Under the pieces are notes generated by a model, which was given only the letters and a program-made list of their open reading frames with translations, had not been told where the DNA came from and ran no database searches. From positions 1-35,046 of the forward strand of contig CAKRPQ010000011.1 in assembly GCA_934385225.1 (NCBI GenBank): a stretch of DNA of 35,046 nt. Direction: 5' to 3'. A program made the translations under genes and the position numbers. Within the stretch, counting starts at the first letter, position 1, and each line of letters opens with the position of its first letter. Positions 15,845-24,319 of the stretch are shown piece by piece. The DNA is from an uncultured Eubacteriales bacterium (GTDB lineage: Bacteria; Bacillota; Clostridia; Oscillospirales; CAG-272).

Positions 15845-17691
15845 CTTCTTTCACCTCCGAGCTTGTTTGCGCCGCATGCGCTGCATTTTTCGCGGCAGTT
15901 CGGCGTCGTAACGCCCTCATATGCGTGTTTCCTCTCGCGTGCGAAAAACTCTTTCGTCACTCCGCAGTCGATTATGTCCCACGGGAGAACCTCGTCCTCG
16001 CTTCTGCGCCTGTTCGCATAGAATGACGGGTCAAGTCCCGCCTTTTCGATAACGGATATCCATCTGTCGTAGTCGAAATACTCCTCCCACGCGTCGAAGT
16101 GAAAACCCTCGTCGCACGCGATTTCAAGAGCGCGGCCGAGACGTCTGTCGCCGCGCGCAAGTACGCCCTCAATGCGGGAAGTCCGCGGGTCGTGATGCGT
16201 GTAGCGCACTTTTCTGTCATTTACGCACTCGCCGATGTACTTGTTTTTTCTTTCAAATTCTTCAAGCGTGTCCTGCGCCTCCCATTGAAACGGCGTAAAC
16301 GGTTTCGGCACAAAGCAGGCGACGCTTATCGTCACCTGAGGAGATCTGCCGCTGCGCTTTACAGGACTTTTGTAGTATTCGGACACAACGTCCGACGCGA
16401 GCTTTGCAATGCCCGCGAGATCCTCGTCTGTTTCCGTCGGCAGACCGTTCATAAAGTACAGCTTGACCTGCGATTTGCCCGCGTCGTAGGCGACATTTAC
16501 CGCGCGGAAAATGTCCTTTTCAAATACGTTTTTGTTTATGACGTCGCGGAGCCTCTGCGTTCCCGCTTCGGGCGCAAACGTGAGCGAGCTTGAACGGACG
16601 GACGAGACCTTGTCCATAAGCTCTTTTGTAAAGCTGTCCGCTCGCAGAGACGGCAGAGAAAGGTTGATTTTTTTCTTGTCCGTCCATTCGAGGAGCATTG
16701 TCGTGAGCTTTTCGATCTCGGTGTAGTCGCTTATCGAAAGGGAGGAGAGCGAAATTTCGTCGTAGCCCGTGCTTTCATAGAGGCATTTTGCCTGGCGGCA
16801 GAGAACCTCTGCCGTTTTTTCACGCACGGGTCGGTAAACGATGCCCGCCTGACAGAAGCGGCAGCCGCGTATGCAGCCGCGGTAGACTTCGAGCATAATT
16901 CTGTCCTGCACCGTTTCGATGTACGGCATAACGACCTTTTCGGGGAAGAAGGCTTTGTCCATATCCGTCATTATGCGCTTTGTTATCCTTGTCGGAATGT
17001 CGTCATATATCGGGGTGTACGCCTTTACTGTGCCGTCGTCGTTGTAACTGACGTCATAGAGAGACGGGACGTAAGTTCCCCTTATCGTTCTTGCCGCTTC
17101 GTGTAGGAACGTTTTTTTTGTATATGTGCCGTCTTCTTTCATTTTTATGTAGAGTTTTGTAAATTCGACGAGCATATCTTCGCCTTCGCCGATAGAGAAG
17201 CAGTCGAAAAAGTCCGCGATGGGTTCCGCGTTGTAGCTGCAAGGACCGCCGCCGATAACGATCGGCATATCGTCTCCGCGATCCGCGCTTCTTAACGGAA
17301 GCCCCGAAAGGCGGAGCATATTCAGAACGTTCGTGTAGCACATTTCGTATTGCAGCGTGAAGCCTATGATGTCAAATTCCGAGAGGGGATCACCGCTTTC
17401 CGCCGCCGTCAGAGGAATGTCGTATTTTTTCATCATTTCCTCCATATCGGGCCACGGGGCGTAGGCACGCTCGCACCAGATGTCGTCCTCGCGGTTCAGA
17501 ACGCCGTAGAGAATACGTATTCCGAGGTTGGACATTCCGATCTCGTATGAGTCGGGAAAGCAGAAAGCCCATCTTGCCTTGACTTTCTCCTTGTCCTTTA
17601 TTACCGAACCGTATTCGCCGCCGCAGTATCTGCCCGGCTTTGAGACGCTTTTAAGTACATTTTCAAGGCATTGCCTGTAATTTTCGTTCAT
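15823..17691 (-). CDS. TIGR03960-family B12-binding-domain radical SAM protein
   Basis: The 622-residue enzyme has an N-terminal cobalamin-binding-like Rossmann region (about 40-200, with IGMSNLGIRILY and IVIGGGPCSYNAEPIADFFD) and a radical SAM core with the [4Fe-4S] cysteines C273, C277 and C280 in GCIRGCRFCQ. Later family motifs are LSSLSISDY, FAPEAGTQRLRDVINKN and LYFMNGLPTETDEDL. The end is cysteine-rich (CREKCSACG and a final CC). The start was set at the ATG at 17691, four bases after the biotin ligase stop and behind AAGGA; an upstream in-frame ATG (17763) lies inside the ligase gene and adds no family sequence. The substrate is unknown. It overlaps and surely works with the DUF2344 gene. 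Confidence 0.9.
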   Translation of the reverse strand: MNENYRQCLENVLKSVSKPGRYCGGEYGSVIKDKEKVKARWAFCFPDSYEIGMSNLGIRILYGVLNREDDIWCERAYAPWPDMEEMMKKYDIPLTAAESGDPLSEFDIIGFTLQYEMCYTNVLNMLRLSGLPLRSADRGDDMPIVIGGGPCSYNAEPIADFFDCFSIGEGEDMLVEFTKLYIKMKEDGTYTKKTFLHEAARTIRGTYVPSLYDVSYNDDGTVKAYTPIYDDIPTRITKRIMTDMDKAFFPEKVVMPYIETVQDRIMLEVYRGCIRGCRFCQAGIVYRPVREKTAEVLCRQAKCLYESTGYDEISLSSLSISDYTEIEKLTTMLLEWTDKKKINLSLPSLRADSFTKELMDKVSSVRSSSLTFAPEAGTQRLRDVINKNVFEKDIFRAVNVAYDAGKSQVKLYFMNGLPTETDEDLAGIAKLASDVVSEYYKSPVKRSGRSPQVTISVACFVPKPFTPFQWEAQDTLEEFERKNKYIGECVNDRKVRYTHHDPRTSRIEGVLARGDRRLGRALEIACDEGFHFDAWEEYFDYDRWISVIEKAGLDPSFYANRRRSEDEVLPWDIIDCGVTKEFFARERKHAYEGVTTPNCREKCSACGANKLGGERSCCPKKK

Positions 17692-17695
17692 TTTG

Positions 17696-18538
17696 TTATA
17701 ATCCTTTTTCTTTAATGCTCGCCTCGCCGCTTCGGACGACGCGCCTGCTTGTCGCAAGCTCAAAATCGTCGGTTATACCGATGACGGTTTCCGTCCGAAA
17801 ATCCGCGCGGCTTGCGTTTTCTTCAAAAGTCGCCTTCGGGTCGAGTCCGTCCTTTTCAAACGGAAGAATGTAGACCTCTTTTCCGATGTTCACACAGGCT
17901 TTTCTGTATTCGCACAAATATTCCGAAATGTCACCCTGTTCCGCCGAAAGAACGGCGCGGTCGATCTCCTCTAAAAGCGCAAAAACGAAGTCCGAAATGT
18001 CGCTTTTTCTTCCCGTCAGGGCGTAAACAGACCCCGCCGTTTCCGAAAGATCACCGCAAAAGGCATCTTTTTGCTGGTTTAGGTTGAACCCTATGCCGAT
18101 GATAATTCTGTCGGGATATTCCGCACCCGAAAATGTCGGTTCAGCAAGTATTCCGCAGATTTTTTTTCCGTCAAACAGAATGTCGTTGAGCCATTTTACA
18201 CTCGCGTCGATACCGCATATGCGCTTTGCCGCGCGCAGAACGGCGACGGCGGTCATACCCGTTATAACGCCGAGACGATCGGCTTTTATATTCGCCGAGA
18301 GACAGAATGAAATGTATATGCCGCCGTCCTCCGACAGAAAACCGCGGCCGAGCCTGCCGTGTCCCGCCGTCTGCGTTCTCGCAAGGACTGCCGTTCCCAC
18401 GCTTATTTCGTCAGACTTGCATAGCGTGTTTGTCGATTCCGCACAGTCAAGAACAAGCAGCTTATTTATATAATGTAACTTTTTCGTGCGAAAGAAATCG
18501 TCCGCACGCTCCTGCGTCAGAAATTCGCGCCGTTCCAA
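17696..18538 (-). CDS. birA: Biotin--[acetyl-CoA-carboxylase] ligase without DNA-binding domain
   Basis: The 280-residue protein has the catalytic and C-terminal SH3-like domains of BirA but no N-terminal winged helix, so it is a class I (non-repressor) ligase attaching biotin to carboxylase subunits through biotinyl-AMP. Visible motifs are CAESTNT (about 32-38), the adenylate loop TAGHGRLGRGF (57-67), SVKWLNDI with K115, and GKKICGIL (124-131). The loop reads GHGRLGR where most ligases have G-[RK]-G-R-x-G-R, so H60 is unusual. The start is TTG at 18538, with GGAG 8 bases upstream inside the tautomerase gene, which it overlaps by 22 bases. The C-terminal region is short but complete-looking. 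Confidence 0.88.
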   Translation of the reverse strand: MERREFLTQERADDFFRTKKLHYINKLLVLDCAESTNTLCKSDEISVGTAVLARTQTAGHGRLGRGFLSEDGGIYISFCLSANIKADRLGVITGMTAVAVLRAAKRICGIDASVKWLNDILFDGKKICGILAEPTFSGAEYPDRIIIGIGFNLNQQKDAFCGDLSETAGSVYALTGRKSDISDFVFALLEEIDRAVLSAEQGDISEYLCEYRKACVNIGKEVYILPFEKDGLDPKATFEENASRADFRTETVIGITDDFELATSRRVVRSGEASIKEKGL

Positions 18539-18861
18539 CCCCAGTGCTCCGCTTCCTCGTATTTAACGTAGATCCTGTCTGCGGGGACGTTCAGCTTGTC
18601 CGAAATAAGAGCGCAGATGCGTGCTGTGAGCCTGTCGTAAGCGTCGTCCGAAGCACCGCCGAAGATGTTCACCTCAATGTAGGCGCAGTCGTCCGAGTCG
18701 TCGCCGTGGAAGTACATTTTTGTCTCGTCCGTGAAAGCGAGCATGAGCCATTTTTCACTTTTGCCGGGGATTTCGGCGATTATCTTGCCGTACTCCGTTT
18801 TCAGTTCTTTTCTTACGTCGTCCGTAATTTTTTTTGTCGTTAAAGTGTGAATGAAAGGCAT
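18517..18861 (-). CDS. MIF-like tautomerase superfamily protein
   Basis: The 114-residue protein begins MPFIHTL, so after Met removal the catalytic N-terminal proline of the tautomerase superfamily is exposed. The length and the ending EHWGWNGANF match the macrophage migration inhibitory factor group (compare VGWNNSTF in animal MIF) rather than the 60-residue 4-oxalocrotonate tautomerases. EKWLMLAFTDETKMYF and EVNIFGGASDDAYDRLTARI also fit the two beta-alpha-beta repeats. It would catalyse keto-enol tautomerisation of an unknown substrate. AAGGAG lies 8 bases before the ATG. It lies between the Sel1-repeat gene and birA; the link with either is not obvious. Confidence 0.85.
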   Translation of the reverse strand: MPFIHTLTTKKITDDVRKELKTEYGKIIAEIPGKSEKWLMLAFTDETKMYFHGDDSDDCAYIEVNIFGGASDDAYDRLTARICALISDKLNVPADRIYVKYEEAEHWGWNGANF

Positions 18862-18876
18862 AATTTTGTATCTCCT

Positions 18877-19602
18877 TTATTTCTTTCCCGCGTCAAGCAG
18901 GTATTGTTTTGCCTCCGCCGAGCCCGCGAATGCGGCTTCGCGGAGGAGAGCCTCGCCCTTTTTGCGGTTTATTCTGCACCCGACGCCCTCTATGTGGAAT
19001 AGTCCGAGCAGATATTTTGCGTTTGTTATCGTGTCGCCGTAGACGTCGTGTTCGTCCTCCGTGTAGGCAGCCATGGTAAGCCAGCGGTGCGCGTCGATCT
19101 CGCTCTGTATTATCGCGCGGCGGCGCTCCTCTTCGAGTTTTTCTTCGCGTTCGAGGTCAATCGCGCCCGTGACGGGAATAAAGTCGTATTTCGACTCCGC
19201 GCGATGGAACGGAATACGGCAGATGTTGCTGTAAACGGGATTGCCCGCGTATCCTGCGGAGCAGGCGACGGCGAGGTATAGCTGCGCCTCGGGACAGCCC
19301 GCAAGCGCGGCTGTTTCCATGTATTTTACCGCTTTTGCGGCGTTTGTTTCGACGCCGAGCCCCATAAGGTGCATGACGGCGAGATTGTATGCGGCGTCAC
19401 CGCCTTCGAGATAGAGAGCGACGGCGTAGAAATCCGCCGCTTTTTCGTAGTCGGGAGCAACGCCGACCCCGAACTGATACATATATCCGACGTTGAACAT
19501 GGCGTCGAGATCACCCTCCGCCGCAAGCCCGTCGTAGGCGCGAAACGCATCTTCATAGTGCCCTTTTGCGTAAAGCGCGTTTGCCAAAATAAGTTTTTCC
19601 AT
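18877..19602 (-). CDS. Sel1-like repeat (SLR/TPR-like) protein
   Basis: The 241-residue soluble protein is built of about five Sel1-like helical hairpins, e.g. DAMFNVGYMYQFGVGVAPDY, DAAYNLAVMHLMGLGVETNA and NAKYLLGLFHIEGVGCRIN. Such repeats hold protein complexes together. A 60-residue insertion (about 130-190) with a charged helix (LEREEKLEEERRRA) splits the array. No signal peptide is seen with the chosen start, the ATG at 19602 behind AAAGGA; a more distant in-frame ATG (19656) lies in AT-rich promoter-side sequence and has no ribosome binding site. It is the first gene of the five-gene minus-strand operon. Its partners are unknown. Confidence 0.85.
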   Translation of the reverse strand: MEKLILANALYAKGHYEDAFRAYDGLAAEGDLDAMFNVGYMYQFGVGVAPDYEKAADFYAVALYLEGGDAAYNLAVMHLMGLGVETNAAKAVKYMETAALAGCPEAQLYLAVACSAGYAGNPVYSNICRIPFHRAESKYDFIPVTGAIDLEREEKLEEERRRAIIQSEIDAHRWLTMAAYTEDEHDVYGDTITNAKYLLGLFHIEGVGCRINRKKGEALLREAAFAGSAEAKQYLLDAGKK

Positions 19603-19646
19603 TTTATCCTTTCCGAATAATTTCGAATAAAAAATACTGTTAAAAT

Positions 19647-19675
19647 ATTCTATCACAATTACGCCGAAGTGTCAA
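19647..19675 (-). promoter_or_regulatory. Sigma-A promoter of the Sel1-birA-radical SAM operon
   Basis: On the minus strand TTGACA (19675-19670) and TAGAAT (19652-19647) are separated by 17 bases, 45 bases before the chosen ATG. Confidence 0.8.
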
Positions 19676-19827
19676 GTGGAGCGGAAATATTGATGCAGCG
19701 GCTTTTTCTCCTCGCCCTGTCCGTCCGAAAAATTCGTATTTACCCGAAATTATTTATATTTTTGTGATTTATAGTTATATTTGAAGCAAAAAAGCACAAA
19801 AAAACTGAACAAATTTCCAAAAAACTC

Positions 19828-19856
19828 TTGACATAATTTTGGAAGAATGATAAAAT
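19828..19856 (+). promoter_or_regulatory. Sigma-A promoter of the leucine-rich-repeat protein gene
   Basis: TTGACA (19828-19833) and TAAAAT (19851-19856) have a 17-base spacer. It is divergent from the promoter at 19647; the 150 bases between (19676-19827) are AT-rich and show no gene. Confidence 0.8.
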
Positions 19857-19915
19857 AAATATGCATTGATATATATGCACCCCAAAAAATACTTATATCG
19901 AAAGGAAGAACCCTC

Positions 19916-22900
19916 ATGAAAACATCTTTTAAGAAGATCGTCGTCGTGATGGCTGTCATCTGCGTTCTGTTTGCTATGTTCGCTCTTGCGGCTTCGGCGA
20001 CGGAAGAAGTACCGCTTGGCGGTGAATTCACCTCTCTGGAAAAAGACTGGAAAAATGTTGAGCGCGAGCAGGGTTATAAGTGGAATTATAACACTGAAAC
20101 CGCAACACTCACGATTGACGGTGTTGACAAAAACTATGCATGGCAATTTTCCACACTCCGTAACAATGCCGATTACAGCACGTTCATCGGTGTATACGGC
20201 GAAGCCGTAAAGACAATCAACATTACAGGCAGTATCGGCAAAATGCAGGGCAACGTAAATGTTCTCGGCTGCCCCAATGTTGAAACATTCAATTCCGTAT
20301 GCGCACGTTACCAGGGCGCAGATTCGTTCTTCGGCGGTCTTGCAAGCCTTAAAACGGTAAACCTGGGCGGAACAACCTCCTCCGATTGTGTCGATATTAC
20401 AAAAATCGGCTCGATGGACGTGTTCAAAAAAACGTTTATGAACTGCTCGGCAATCACAAAAGTGCTTCTGAATCAGACGACAAAGTTTGAAGGCGGTGCA
20501 CTTATCCCCGAATCTATGTTTGAGGGCTGCACGAGCCTTTCCGATATCGAAATTCCCACATGGGTAACGGCGATTAACACGAAAGCATTCAAGAACTGCA
20601 CATCTCTTACGAGACTTACCGTTCCCGCGAGTGTTACGACGATTGCGGACGACGCTTTTGACGGTTGCACACTTACCATTGTCGGTACTGTCGGTTCTGC
20701 CGCGGAGACATTTGCAAACGCACACGATAATATCACATTTGAAGAATGCGATCCCTACACCGCTATCGAGGGCAGAGACATTTCCTGGTACTGGGACGTT
20801 TCCACCGCTACTCTTTACTTCAAGGGTACGGGAACGACGATAGCAGACTACGAAGAACTCGTTAAATGGAATCGTCAGACTTGGGATGTATATCATTACG
20901 AGCCGTGGAAGGATATAATCGGATCGGTAAAGCATATCGAAATGCAGGATTGCGTGAACCTCACGACAATTCCCGGACTTTTCTTCTCGGATTATACCGC
21001 TCTTGAAACGCTCGTTCTCCCCGAAAGCGTAACGACTTTCGGTAATGACGACACGTTCAGAAGCGCAAAGAGCCTTCGTTCAATTGCGGTCGGAAGTCCC
21101 GCAAATATTGTAGACGGCGTTCTTGACCTCAGCAGAATAACGAAGCTCAGTTCGCAGACATTTGACGCAGCGCTCAGTGCAAGCGTTGATTACGTCGTTT
21201 ACTTTAATCCGAGTGCGTCTATCAGCGGCGGCAAAAACACTGACGGAACAATTTCGGGTACATTTAACCGCACAAAGGCAACATCTATTAAAATTTATGT
21301 GCTTCCCACGGCAACGTCTGTTCCCGAAACGCTCGTATCCAACTTCCCCGATGTATTCAGCTATGAGTGCTACACATGGGAAGAGTATAAGACAAGATGG
21401 CCTCTTGCCTCTGACGCTGTTGTAAGCGGTACTTTCTCGGGAGATTATTGCAACGGAACCTGGAATTTTGATATCGAAACAGGTATCTTCGAAATGAACA
21501 GCACAAAGAGCGGCTGGTGTCAGTGGGAATTTAGCAATAATCCTACTCTCAAAACCGCATGGTCCGTTCTCAAAATGTATGTTAAGGAAATGAGATTTAC
21601 GGGTAACGGTTCGAAGATTTATGCCGACGGCAACTTTGTTTTCTCAAACATGTCGTTCCTTGAAAAAATAGCATTACCCGCAAGAGTCGATCAAATTCAG
21701 CTTTGGAAGAACAGCTTTGAAGGAAATACAAATCTCAAAACCCTTGGCGAAACCGACGGCGTTGTTGATCTTACACTCTTCGGCCCACATACTGCAAACC
21801 TCACAAACTGCACGAGCATAGAGAAAATCAAAATCGGTCAGAGCAGTGCATTTACAAGCGCTATGCTTGAAGGCTTAACGGGTCTTAGCTCCGTTGAATT
21901 TACAGGCACAGACGCCGAAAACGTTGCGGCTCTCGGTGCTGCGGGTGCTCTCGTATTCGCAGAAGGCGTCAGAATCGACGTTAAGAGTGCGGAAGTTAAG
22001 GCGGCAGTCGAAGCTCTCGGCTATACAAACGTTCACGGACCTGCCGCTACCGTAAAGAGCGGTATGATCCTTGACGGATATCAGCTCCGTAACGCAGACT
22101 ATAACGGTCTCCGTACCGTATATACATTTGATCTCACAAACGCGAAGGCAAGCAACCCCGATTATACTCTTGTTGAGTACGGTGCTATTCTTGCTTCCTC
22201 TGCGGCAAAGAACAGTTACGGCACGAACCTTACGCAGGACGCGGAAGGCAACTGGGTAACCGCAAACGCAAAGGTTATGAAGATGGCTGTCGGTGACAGC
22301 ACGGGCGTTATCAATAAGACTCTCGATTCCTCTACCAATGACAAGATAAAATTCTGCGTTGCAGTTGTCAGATATTCAAATAACTACGATACAAATCTCT
22401 ACAATGTCGGATACGAAATCTGGCAGAATAATGAGACAGGCGAATACAGCGTTGTTTATACAGACTATAACACAGGTCGCGAAACCACGTCAAGCTGGGC
22501 TGAAACGAGCATTTACGCAGTAACGCTCGGCAGAATCAAGGAAGGTCTTGAAGACCCGAACAACGAAATTCACTGGGGCGTTCTCACAGGCAAGGGTGCC
22601 GTTACGTTCACAAAGGGAACAGACTATACCGATGAATGGACCGATATGAACGGAGCGGCTTTCGGCGATACGTTCACATTCCTTGATGTTCAGGCTGCCG
22701 ATAACAGCGGTAAAACATCGGGACTGAGCACATTCTCCGTTTTTGAGGACGAAAACGGCAAGTACGTTATAATCTACAAGAACGGCAATACGACGTATTC
22801 CAGCTGGGACTACGGAAGCCAGATCCGCAGAAGCGGTTTTGATACAGGTAGCAGTGCGAGTAACAGATCATGGTTTGTAAATAACGGAAAAGCTCCGAAC

Positions 22901-23650
22901 CCGTACATTGAAAACTCTAAACTTTGGGAAAAGATAGATGCAATAGTTCTCGCCGAAAATGTTACGGTATCACAGTACGCGTTCAACTCTACACGCGCAA
23001 CACAGCTCACATACGCTCCCGGCACGAAGGGATTTGGCAGAGCGTTTACAAATGCAAATTATCTCTCGTCCATATTCCCGACAAACTACGGCGGTGCTAC
23101 AAGCAATAAGGCAGAGGGCGTATTTGACCTCTCGAAAACAAGCGGTATAACGGATCTTAGCGAGACATTCACATCTTGTTCTGCGGCAAAATATATCAGA
23201 ATCCCCGCGACAGTTGCGACTATAAACGATAAGGCGTTCAGAAGCTGCGGAAGCCTTCTCTCCGTAGTTACGGGGGACAATGCGTTTGCAGACGGCGTTA
23301 TCGACCTCAGAGATTCCGCTGTAAGAAAGATTACTCTCGGTAACTCCGCAAATGTGCCGATTTACGGCGGTACTATAAAAGTTAATGGCGTTGATACGGT
23401 TATAGATAATATCAGAACCGTTTACCTCCCCGCACTTGCGGACGGTGAAACATTCACGATCGGTGCAAAGACATTCAACACCGCGATTAATTTCCGTCAG
23501 GCAACGTTCAGTCAGGCTGTTTACGATTTCGTAGCTAATTCGGGCGTAGCGGGCATGACCTATACGGATATAAACGGTAACGTATGGGATACATCCTCGT
23601 CAGAAAATTACGAGTCGATGGCAGGTTGGAGCAACATTATCGTTGACTGA
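19916..23650 (+). CDS. Large secreted BspA-like leucine-rich-repeat protein
   Basis: The 1244-residue protein has an Sec signal peptide (about 1-28, ending LAASA). Blocks of LRR_5 (BspA-type) repeats follow, e.g. MFEGCTSLSDIEIPTWVTAI, AFKNCTSLTRLTVPASVTTI and LETLVLPESVTTF. Most blocks open with a tryptophan-containing hairpin: YKWNYNTETATLTIDG (about residue 53), ISWYWDVSTATLYFKGTG (about 288) and GTWNFDIETGIFEMNS (about 514). A different domain (about 705-940, VKSGMILDGYQLRNADYNGL onward) separates the last repeat block (about 950-1244). No LPXTG, SLH, dockerin or membrane anchor is visible at the C-terminus, which ends in WSNIIVD. AAGGAAG precedes the ATG. BspA-like proteins mediate adhesion or substrate binding at the surface. 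It is a single-gene unit between a promoter and a strong terminator. Confidence 0.88.
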   Translation: MKTSFKKIVVVMAVICVLFAMFALAASATEEVPLGGEFTSLEKDWKNVEREQGYKWNYNTETATLTIDGVDKNYAWQFSTLRNNADYSTFIGVYGEAVKTINITGSIGKMQGNVNVLGCPNVETFNSVCARYQGADSFFGGLASLKTVNLGGTTSSDCVDITKIGSMDVFKKTFMNCSAITKVLLNQTTKFEGGALIPESMFEGCTSLSDIEIPTWVTAINTKAFKNCTSLTRLTVPASVTTIADDAFDGCTLTIVGTVGSAAETFANAHDNITFEECDPYTAIEGRDISWYWDVSTATLYFKGTGTTIADYEELVKWNRQTWDVYHYEPWKDIIGSVKHIEMQDCVNLTTIPGLFFSDYTALETLVLPESVTTFGNDDTFRSAKSLRSIAVGSPANIVDGVLDLSRITKLSSQTFDAALSASVDYVVYFNPSASISGGKNTDGTISGTFNRTKATSIKIYVLPTATSVPETLVSNFPDVFSYECYTWEEYKTRWPLASDAVVSGTFSGDYCNGTWNFDIETGIFEMNSTKSGWCQWEFSNNPTLKTAWSVLKMYVKEMRFTGNGSKIYADGNFVFSNMSFLEKIALPARVDQIQLWKNSFEGNTNLKTLGETDGVVDLTLFGPHTANLTNCTSIEKIKIGQSSAFTSAMLEGLTGLSSVEFTGTDAENVAALGAAGALVFAEGVRIDVKSAEVKAAVEALGYTNVHGPAATVKSGMILDGYQLRNADYNGLRTVYTFDLTNAKASNPDYTLVEYGAILASSAAKNSYGTNLTQDAEGNWVTANAKVMKMAVGDSTGVINKTLDSSTNDKIKFCVAVVRYSNNYDTNLYNVGYEIWQNNETGEYSVVYTDYNTGRETTSSWAETSIYAVTLGRIKEGLEDPNNEIHWGVLTGKGAVTFTKGTDYTDEWTDMNGAAFGDTFTFLDVQAADNSGKTSGLSTFSVFEDENGKYVIIYKNGNTTYSSWDYGSQIRRSGFDTGSSASNRSWFVNNGKAPNPYIENSKLWEKIDAIVLAENVTVSQYAFNSTRATQLTYAPGTKGFGRAFTNANYLSSIFPTNYGGATSNKAEGVFDLSKTSGITDLSETFTSCSAAKYIRIPATVATINDKAFRSCGSLLSVVTGDNAFADGVIDLRDSAVRKITLGNSANVPIYGGTIKVNGVDTVIDNIRTVYLPALADGETFTIGAKTFNTAINFRQATFSQAVYDFVANSGVAGMTYTDINGNVWDTSSSENYESMAGWSNIIVD

Positions 23651-23696
23651 TAATTTGTACGCGTAAAAAACGTAAAAATCAAACGGCTTTACGCCG

Positions 23697-23737
23697 AGCC
23701 CCCCGCAGGGAAGCCTGCGGGGGGCTGCTTGTTTTTA
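23697..23737 (+). terminator. Terminator of the leucine-rich-repeat protein gene
   Basis: A 13-bp GC-rich stem, AGCCCCCCGCAGG (23697-23709) with CCTGCGGGGGGCT (23714-23726), is followed by a T-rich tail. Confidence 0.85.
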
Positions 23738-23751
23738 ATTAAATTCAGATG

Positions 23752-23780
23752 TTGACAAATTCTCCGAATTATGGTATGAT
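23752..23780 (+). promoter_or_regulatory. Sigma-A promoter of the Nudix-MATE-GTPase operon
   Basis: TTGACA (23752-23757) and TATGAT (23775-23780) with a 17-base spacer, 40 bases before the Nudix ATG. No other promoter is evident before the GTPase gene. Confidence 0.8.
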
Positions 23781-23820
23781 ATAGACGATTTTCGCGAAAG
23801 GAAATGGGCGGAGGGGAAAA

Positions 23821-24318
23821 ATGCAATATGACCGCACGATGACGGCGACGACGTACCTTATCGACCGTGAAAACAAGCGTATACTGCTTCATATTCATAA
23901 AAAAACGGGTCGGCTTTATCCTCTCGGCGGACATATAGAGCCGCGTGAGCTTCCGCACGAGGCGGCACTGCGCGAGGTTTTCGAGGAATCGGGACTTGAC
24001 GTCACTCTCGCGTACCCGAGGAGGCGGAAAAAAATCTGTTCGTTCGAGCTTCCCGCACCGCTTCACCTGCTCCACGAAAATGTGAAAGACCCCGTGCAGA
24101 ATATTGACCTTATTTACGCCGCTTTTTTGCCCGCAGGGATAAAAACGGACGAATTTCACCCTATGGACGGCGAAAGCAAACAATTTTTCCTTGTCACAAA
24201 AGAAGAACTTGACGCGGGGTACGCAAAAGCGGAGGACGGGACGGAAATTCCGATCCCGCCGCACATAAGAGAGACCGCAATCGGAATATATAACGAATTT
24301 TTCGGAGATGATACATAA
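23821..24318 (+). CDS. Nudix hydrolase
   Basis: The 165-residue protein carries a perfect Nudix box, G37 to L59: G-x5-E-x7-REVFEESGL, the metal-binding helix that hydrolyses nucleoside diphosphates linked to another group. Flanking strands (TYLIDRENKRILLHIHKKTG before, and FELPAPLHLLHEN after) fit the fold. The substrate is not evident. A strong GGAGG lies 6 bases before the ATG. It is the first gene of the unit; its stop almost touches the MATE start. It could clean oxidised nucleotides or act on an NDP-sugar or dinucleotide. Confidence 0.9.
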   Translation: MQYDRTMTATTYLIDRENKRILLHIHKKTGRLYPLGGHIEPRELPHEAALREVFEESGLDVTLAYPRRRKKICSFELPAPLHLLHENVKDPVQNIDLIYAAFLPAGIKTDEFHPMDGESKQFFLVTKEELDAGYAKAEDGTEIPIPPHIRETAIGIYNEFFGDDT

Positions 24319-24319
24319 A

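Noticed and set aside
17692..17763. Upstream ATG (17763) for the radical SAM protein
   Set aside because: The extra 24 residues lie wholly inside the biotin ligase gene; the ATG at 17691 has its own ribosome binding site and fits the family N-terminus.
19775..20935. 386-residue open frame on the minus strand
   Set aside because: It is antisense to the signal peptide and first repeats of the leucine-rich-repeat protein and shows low-complexity Cys/Arg content.
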